Of a stretch of DNA of 10,114 nucleotides, positions 4,887-10,114 are shown piece by piece; the stretch's first letter is position 1; the number at the start of each line of letters is the position of its first letter. Made by a program: the position numbers and the translations under genes. The DNA is from Betaproteobacteria bacterium UBA6904 (GTDB lineage: Bacteria > Pseudomonadota > Gammaproteobacteria > Burkholderiales > SG8-39). Location of the stretch: positions 6,841 to 16,954 of the forward strand of contig DKBI01000010.1 in NCBI GenBank assembly GCA_002451175.1, written 5' to 3'. Below the pieces are notes generated by a model, which saw only the letters and a program-made list of their open reading frames with translations, was not told where the DNA came from and searched no databases.

Positions 4887-6569
4887 CGCCGCGGCCTCGC
4901 GCATCCGCTCCAGCAGTCCCGCGTGGCGCTGCGTGCGCGCGGCGCACGCAGCGCGGAACACCTCCGCGCTGCCGGCAAGCGTCACCTTTTCCCGCGCACG
5001 CGTGACCGCGGTGTAGAGCAGTTCGCGCACCGTCACCGGCCCGGGCGTTTCCGGCAGCAGGCATAGCACCGCGTCGAATTCGGAGCCCTGGGCCTTGTGC
5101 ACCGTGCTCGCCCAGGCGTCCTCGTGCTCGGGCAGCCGGCTGGGTGCGATGGCGCGGAACGCGCCGCCCTTCTCAGGAAACCACACGGCGAGCGCGCCGG
5201 CGCCGTCCGGCAGGCAGACGCCGATGTCGCCGTTGAACAGCCGCAGCACGTAGTCGTTCTTCGCCACCATCACCGGGCGTCCCGGATACCAGGGCGAGCG
5301 GCCGCCCGGATCGAGCGGGTGATCGAGCACCGCGCGCGCGTGCTCGCCGAGCTGCCGGTTCAATTCGCGCACCCCCCGTGCGCCCTCGCGCACGGCGCAC
5401 AGCACGCGAAAACGCTCGAACGCGCGGAACACCGCGCCGGGATCGTCCGGTTGCTCGCGCAGCGCCTGGAGATAGGGCGCATAGCCAGCGAGGATCCGCT
5501 CGCGCGCAGCGGACGGCAGGCTTGCGCCGGCATCCTCGATCCACTCGGCGACGGGATCGGCATTCGCCGCGAGCCACGCGAGCGCGCGATCGGGTTCGCC
5601 GGCGTTGATGTCGGCGGCGAGCCGGCCGATGCCCGAATCCTGTGCGAAGCGATGGCTCTGCGTCAGCCAGACGACGCTCGGCGCAAGCGGCGAACCCTCG
5701 CGCGCCGAGAGTTCCGCGAACACGGCGCCCACTTCGACCGCGGCGAGCTGGTCCTTGTCGCCGAGCAGGACGATGCGCGCATCGTCGGGCACGGCCTCCA
5801 CGAGCCGTGCCGCCAGCGCGAGGTCGAGCATCGACGCCTCGTCCACCACGAGCACGTCCACGGGCAGCGGGTTGCCGGCGTGGTGCCGGAAGCGGCCCGC
5901 ATCGGCGGTGACGCCGAGCAGGCGATGAATCGTGTGCGACTCGGCGGGCAGCCGCTCGCGGATCGCCGCCGGAAGGTCGCGCGCACGCTCGCGCAGCGTG
6001 TCGAGCATGCGCGCGGCGGCCTTGCCGGTGGGCGCGGCGAGCGCAATGCGCGCCGCCGCATCCTGCTCGAGGATGCGCGCAAGGAGCAGCGCCACGGTGG
6101 TCGTCTTGCCGGTGCCCGGGCCGCCGCTGATCACCGTCAGCCGCTGCCGCAGCGCAGTCTCCACGGCGCGCTGCTGCGCGTCCTCCGCGGGCTGCGCCGG
6201 GGCACCCCGTTCCGGAAGCGCCGCGCGGCGCACGAGCGCTTCGGCGAGCCGCCGCTCGTAATCGAAGTAGCGGCGCAGGTAGAGCCGCCCGCTGCCGTCG
6301 AGCACCAGGGGCAGCACGACGCCGTCGCCATCCGCGCTCACCATGCCCGAGGCGAGCAGCGCTTCGCGCAGTGCGGCGCACGAACGACCCTCGAGCATCT
6401 CGGCGAGCGACTGCAGCGCGACGCAGACGTGGCCTTCCGTGCTGGCCTGGCTCACCCGCTCGGCGGCGACGCGCAGCACTGCCAGCGCATCGCGACTCGC
6501 GCCGGCGCGCTCGGCCCAGGCGCAGACGTGCGTCGCAAAGCCGACCGCGAGATCGCCGGGCGCGTTCAT
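4863..6569 (-). CDS. recD: RecBCD enzyme subunit RecD (5'-3' helicase)
   Basis: The 568-residue protein is slightly shorter than E. coli RecD (608) and carries the full set of SF1B helicase motifs: motif I SGGPGTGKTTT (148-158), Ia APTGKAAARML (179-189), II VVDEASMLDL (241-250), III LLGDKDQLAAVEVGAVF (268-284), IV LTQSHRF (302-308), V ASTVHKAQGSEFDAV (487-501) and VI LLYTAVTRAREKV (517-529). An N-terminal alpha-helical region (1-~125) fits the part that contacts RecC. RecD is the fast 5'-3' motor of RecBCD and is needed for its nuclease activity and Chi response in E. coli. The ATG at 6569 overlaps the recB stop codon as ATGA, and GAAGG (6584-6580 on this strand) lies 10 bases upstream, so translation is probably coupled to recB. 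The stop falls inside the 3' end of the convergent transposase gene. Confidence 0.96.
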   Translation of the reverse strand: MNAPGDLAVGFATHVCAWAERAGASRDALAVLRVAAERVSQASTEGHVCVALQSLAEMLEGRSCAALREALLASGMVSADGDGVVLPLVLDGSGRLYLRRYFDYERRLAEALVRRAALPERGAPAQPAEDAQQRAVETALRQRLTVISGGPGTGKTTTVALLLARILEQDAAARIALAAPTGKAAARMLDTLRERARDLPAAIRERLPAESHTIHRLLGVTADAGRFRHHAGNPLPVDVLVVDEASMLDLALAARLVEAVPDDARIVLLGDKDQLAAVEVGAVFAELSAREGSPLAPSVVWLTQSHRFAQDSGIGRLAADINAGEPDRALAWLAANADPVAEWIEDAGASLPSAARERILAGYAPYLQALREQPDDPGAVFRAFERFRVLCAVREGARGVRELNRQLGEHARAVLDHPLDPGGRSPWYPGRPVMVAKNDYVLRLFNGDIGVCLPDGAGALAVWFPEKGGAFRAIAPSRLPEHEDAWASTVHKAQGSEFDAVLCLLPETPGPVTVRELLYTAVTRAREKVTLAGSAEVFRAACAARTQRHAGLLERMREAAASGRTGQR

Positions 6570-9500
6570 GCGGCCTGCGCCTTCGGTTGGCCCGCGAGCA
6601 GCGCCTCGAGCGACGCGAGCGTCGCCGCGGGCGGGCGATGGAACCAGACGCCGAGCGCATCGCCGGTCGGGCTCCGCCACTGCGGCCGCACGCCGCGCAC
6701 GAAGAGGTACAGCGCGCCACCGAAATGCCGCTCGTAATCGTAGTCGGCGATGCGCCGGCGCAGGTACCGGTGCACGGCCACGGCGTAGAGCAGGTGCTGC
6801 AGGTGGTAGCCGTGGGCCTCCATCGCCTCGCCGACACGCTCGCCGGCGTAATCTTCGGGCGCGTAGCCCAGGTGGTTCGATTTCCAGTCGAGCACGTAGT
6901 ACCGCCCGCCGTGCTCGAACACGAGATCGATGTATCCCCTCAGATAGCCTTGCAAGGCGGCGAACGACAGCCGCGGCATCGGATAGCCGTGCGCCTTGAG
7001 CCATGCATTGAGCGCGGCCGGCTGCAATGCCGCGGCCGGCAGGCTGAAACCGAGTTCGTCGAGCCGGCGCGTGCCCGGCACCCGGCCGAGCACGATGCCC
7101 TCCGGCAACGGAGCGGCAAGGACGTTCTCGAGCAGCGCGCGGAGCATCGCGCTCTGCAGCGCGGGCGGCGCATTGCCGAGGCCACGCTGGGGATGGAGCG
7201 CGAGCGCGCGCTGGATCGATGCGTCCCAGTTCGCGGGACTCGTGAAATCCGCGTGCTCGAACAAGGCGTGCACGCAATCGCCTGCCGAAGCGCCGCGCGG
7301 AAAGCGCAGGATGTCGTGCGCGGGGAGGTCGTCCGGGACGGCGGCCGGCGCGCGCACGGCGGCGCGCGCATCGTGATCGATCGCCGCGGTTTCGTGTTCG
7401 GCGCCGCTCGCGAGGCCGCTGTAGCTGCCCATGCGCCAGCCCGGGTCGATGTGCGTGGGCGCGGCCAGCGCCGCGAGGTCCTCGGGCCGCTCGCCCGGCG
7501 GCGCCATGCGCTCGCCCCGCGCGCGCGGCAGATCGGCCACGCGGATGTGCGGCTTGGCGACGTCCGCGATGCGCCGCCAGGCTTCCTCGATCGCCGCCGG
7601 GGGCCGGTCCTGCTCGAGCCAGTCGTCGTAGGTCGACCCGGCGCCCGCGGCGAGCCAGTTCAGCAGGCTGCGCGTGCTCTGTTTGGTGGTGGGCGCGCCG
7701 CTGCCGCTCTTCTGCCGGTAGCAACCGGCGACCACGTAGCAGCGGTGCACGGCGCGCGTCAGCGCGACGTACATGAGCCTCGCGTCCTCGGCCGCCGACT
7801 CCAGGCGGCGCCGGCCGCTGATGACGTCGTCCTGCGCGGCCTCCGGGCGGAAATCGATGATCGCGTGGCCGTCGTCGCCGTGATACTCGATCGCGCGCGA
7901 ATCGTTGCGCGGGCGCGGGGTGCCGTCCCACAGGAACGGGCAGAACACGATGCCGTATTCGAGCCCCTTCGCCTTGTGAATGGTGACGATCTGCACGAGG
8001 TTGCGGTCCGACTCGAGCCGCAGCTGGGCTTCCTCGCCCGAAGCCGCCTCGGTGCGCTGCGTCGCGAACCAGCGCGCGAGCGCGTCCGGCGCCGGATGCG
8101 CCTGCGCGGCGCGATGCAGCAGCTCGCCGAGATGGAGGAGGTTGGTCAGGCGCCGTTCGCCGTCGGCGCGCGCCAGCAGCCGGCGGCTGACCCCGTCGCC
8201 GTCGAGCCACTCGCGGAACATGAAGCCGAAGCCGCGCGCGAGCCAGGTCTTGCGCAGATCGTCGAAGCGCGTGGTCCGCTGCGCGAGGCCGGCGTCGTCG
8301 CGCGCCAGCGACTCGATGGCCCGCGCGTCGCACCCCATGTGCTCGGTGGCGAGCGCCGCGAGGAGGCGCGCCTGGTGGCCCGGCTCGAGAATCGCGGCGA
8401 CGATCTGCTCGAGATCCTCGGCGTCGCGCGACGCGAAAATGCTCTCCTGCGAGAGCTCGACGCTGCCGATGCCGACCTCGGCAAGCGCCTCCCGCATGCG
8501 CGCGCCCTGCCGGTGGCTGCGGACCAGCACCGCGACGTCGCGGGCGAGCAACTCGCGTTCGCCCAGCGCGATGCGTTTCTCGCGCGCCGCGCGCAGCAGG
8601 CGGGAGATCTCCGCGGCCGTGGCCTGCGCGGCGAACGCCAGCGCCTCGTTGCGGAGCAAGTACTCTCCCGCTGCGTCCGCGGGCAGCCGCCAGAGACGCA
8701 ACGGGGCATCGAGCGGCTCGGTGCCGTCGGTGAACGGCGCTCGCGGTTTGCTGCCGAGCCGCACCGGCTGGTACTCGATGCCGGGCAGGATGAAGCCGCC
8801 CGGATTGGCGGTGAACAGCGCGTTGAGCGCCTCGATCAGGCCGCCCACGGAGCGCTGATTGTCGCCCAGCGTGTGCTGCCGGCCGGCACGCCGCTTGGCC
8901 TGCAGATAGGTAGGCAGGTCGGCGTTGCGAAAGCTGTAGATCGCCTGCTTCGGGTCGCCGACGAGGAACAGCGGCCCCGGCACGCCGGCCTCGCCCGGCG
9001 TGCCGTAGATCGCCATGAAGATCGCGCACTGCAGCGGGTCGGTGTCCTGAAACTCGTCGATGAGCGCGACCGGATAGCGCTTGCGCAGCGCGCTGGCCAG
9101 CCGCGGCCGCTCGCCGCGGCAGAGCGCGTCCCACGCGTCGTGCAGGATGTCGTCGAACGAAACCACGCGCCGGGCGCGTTTCCGGTCGCGCAGCTGCCGC
9201 CCGGCCTGCGCGAGCATGTCGCGCACGAGGCGCAGCCGCAGCCGCTCGAGCTGTGCCTCGGCGGCATTGCGCGCCTCCACGAGCTCGGCCGCCGCATCGA
9301 AGAAGGCATGGCGTGGCGCGGTCTTGCCTTTCTTCGCCTTCGCGGCGAGGTGCGCCGCGGAGTACAGACGCGCCTTGCCTTCGACCCGGTAATCGGGCCA
9401 GAGCGGATTCGCGCTCGCGCACCAGGCATCCCATTCCACCGCGCCGGCCTCGATCGCCTCCGGCTTGTAGACGCCCGCGTGAACCGACGGCTGGCCGCCG

Positions 9501-10114
9501 TGAAGCGTCGCGATCGCGTTTGCGCGCTGCGACGTCCAGAGCGTGCGAGCGGCATCGAACGCCGCGTCGAGCCGCGGCCGGAGCGCCTCGGCCGGCGCAT
9601 CGAGTGCGTCCGGCCACTGCGCCTTCGACAGCGGCTTCGACTCGACGCGCTTGAGCAGCGCAGCCCATTCCTCGGGCGACTCGCCGCGGGCGGCGAGCCA
9701 GCCGGCAAGATCGGGATCGGCCTGCGCGCCGGCGACCTCGCGACGCCAGTAATCGGCCACGGCCTCGTGGCGAAGGTCGCCGTCGTCCTCGATCAGCTCG
9801 ACGCCGTAGGGCAGACCGGCGGCGAGCGGCGTGTCGGCGAGCGCGCGCTGGCAGAAACCGTGGATCGTGTAGATGGCCGCCTCGTCGAAGCAGGCGAGCG
9901 CGGCCTCCAGGCGGTGCGCCAGCTGCTCGGCGGACTGCCCCGTCGTGCGGGCTACGGCGTCGAGAAGGTCGACGATCATCGCCTCGGCGGCCGCGGTCGG
10001 ATCCGACAGATGCGCGCGCGCCTGCACGAGCCGCGCGCGCACGCGCTCACGCAGTTCCGCGGTGGCGGCGTTCGTGAACGTCACGACGAGAATCTGCTGC
10101 ACCTCGAGATCGCG
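6566..10114 (-). CDS. recB: RecBCD enzyme subunit RecB (3'-5' helicase and nuclease), N-terminus missing
   Basis: 1182 codons are visible. The frame is open to the window edge, and the GTG at 10102 is an internal valine, not a start. About 55-60 residues, including the Walker A motif, lie beyond the right edge, judging from E. coli RecB. Counting from codon 10102, SF1A helicase motifs follow in order: ILVVTFTNAATAELRERV (4-21), AIYTIHGFCQRAL (76-88), VALIDEFQDTDPLQ (345-358), LFLVGDPKQAIYSFRNAD (378-395), LVQIVTIHKAKGLEYGIVF (702-720) and LMYVALTRAVHRCYV (776-790). The C-terminal nuclease domain holds H945, D1059 (RGYIDLVFEH) and D1072-W-K1074 (YVLDWKSNHLG). The D-to-D spacing of 13 equals that of E. 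coli D1067/D1080, so the nuclease site looks intact; Trp replaces the usual Tyr in DYK. RecB loads on double-strand ends with RecC and RecD, unwinds and cuts DNA, and prepares strands for RecA. A recC gene is expected upstream, outside this window. Confidence 0.97.
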   Translation of the reverse strand, partial: RDLEVQQILVVTFTNAATAELRERVRARLVQARAHLSDPTAAAEAMIVDLLDAVARTTGQSAEQLAHRLEAALACFDEAAIYTIHGFCQRALADTPLAAGLPYGVELIEDDGDLRHEAVADYWRREVAGAQADPDLAGWLAARGESPEEWAALLKRVESKPLSKAQWPDALDAPAEALRPRLDAAFDAARTLWTSQRANAIATLHGGQPSVHAGVYKPEAIEAGAVEWDAWCASANPLWPDYRVEGKARLYSAAHLAAKAKKGKTAPRHAFFDAAAELVEARNAAEAQLERLRLRLVRDMLAQAGRQLRDRKRARRVVSFDDILHDAWDALCRGERPRLASALRKRYPVALIDEFQDTDPLQCAIFMAIYGTPGEAGVPGPLFLVGDPKQAIYSFRNADLPTYLQAKRRAGRQHTLGDNQRSVGGLIEALNALFTANPGGFILPGIEYQPVRLGSKPRAPFTDGTEPLDAPLRLWRLPADAAGEYLLRNEALAFAAQATAAEISRLLRAAREKRIALGERELLARDVAVLVRSHRQGARMREALAEVGIGSVELSQESIFASRDAEDLEQIVAAILEPGHQARLLAALATEHMGCDARAIESLARDDAGLAQRTTRFDDLRKTWLARGFGFMFREWLDGDGVSRRLLARADGERRLTNLLHLGELLHRAAQAHPAPDALARWFATQRTEAASGEEAQLRLESDRNLVQIVTIHKAKGLEYGIVFCPFLWDGTPRPRNDSRAIEYHGDDGHAIIDFRPEAAQDDVISGRRRLESAAEDARLMYVALTRAVHRCYVVAGCYRQKSGSGAPTTKQSTRSLLNWLAAGAGSTYDDWLEQDRPPAAIEEAWRRIADVAKPHIRVADLPRARGERMAPPGERPEDLAALAAPTHIDPGWRMGSYSGLASGAEHETAAIDHDARAAVRAPAAVPDDLPAHDILRFPRGASAGDCVHALFEHADFTSPANWDASIQRALALHPQRGLGNAPPALQSAMLRALLENVLAAPLPEGIVLGRVPGTRRLDELGFSLPAAALQPAALNAWLKAHGYPMPRLSFAALQGYLRGYIDLVFEHGGRYYVLDWKSNHLGYAPEDYAGERVGEAMEAHGYHLQHLLYAVAVHRYLRRRIADYDYERHFGGALYLFVRGVRPQWRSPTGDALGVWFHRPPAATLASLEALLAGQPKAQAA

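Noticed and set aside
8370..8378. Chi-like octamer CCTGGTGG inside recB
   Set aside because: It differs from the E. coli Chi sequence at the first base, Chi differs between lineages, and one near match in 10 kb carries no weight.
4863..9668. A single 1601-codon open frame on the minus strand
   Set aside because: Only its last 568 codons (from 6569) are recD. The earlier part lies in the wrong frame over recB, is Arg/Ala-rich and has no domain signature; it stays open because of high G+C.

Overview
The window is about 10.1 kb of very GC-rich DNA, roughly 70% G+C by eye, and almost wholly coding. RecB/RecD helicase-nuclease genes rather than AddAB, an HI1419/HI1420-type toxin-antitoxin pair, a REP-associated tyrosine transposase relative and the codon usage all point to a beta- or gammaproteobacterium. 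The species cannot be told from this sequence. No rRNA, tRNA, CRISPR array, insertion-sequence ends or convincing intrinsic terminator were seen.

Layout, left part (+ strand). Positions 2-334 hold the 3' part of a small staphylococcal-nuclease-like gene. After a 132-bp gap comes 467-2251, a 594-residue two-domain protein: an inositol-monophosphatase-type phosphatase joined in one chain to an ADP-ribosylglycohydrolase (DraG/ARH). A compact toxin-antitoxin cassette follows only 23 bp later. The toxin is a Gp49/HigB-like member of the RelE/ParE superfamily (2275-2601), and the antitoxin (2561-2926) overlaps the toxin's 3' end. A tandem TGATCT repeat overlapping a TATAAG box lies just before the toxin and may be the operator-promoter. 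Next is 2951-4252, a DUF2130 (COG4487) protein with an N-terminal CxxC motif, a long coiled coil and a C-terminal domain carrying a PD-(D/E)XK-like nuclease signature. The left arm ends with a small degenerate Y1/RAYT transposase (4350-4886), which keeps its HVH motif but appears to have lost the segment holding the catalytic tyrosine.

Layout, right part (- strand). Positions 10114-4863 carry recB (its first ~55-60 residues lie outside the window) followed by recD, joined by an ATGA stop/start overlap. Together with RecC, probably encoded just beyond the right edge, they would form the RecBCD helicase-nuclease that repairs double-strand breaks and degrades foreign linear DNA. The recD and transposase genes converge and their 3' ends overlap by 24 bp.

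The most unusual item is the intact phosphatase-ADP-ribosylglycohydrolase fusion, which suggests two consecutive or linked steps on an ADP-ribose- or nucleotide-derived compound. Next come the architecture of the toxin-antitoxin cassette, the catalytic-site loss in the RAYT relative, and the candidate nuclease fold of the DUF2130 protein. The left arm mixes nuclease-like, toxin-antitoxin and ADP-ribose functions beside recBD. That resembles an accessory insertion next to a core repair locus, but nothing here proves that the genes act together.
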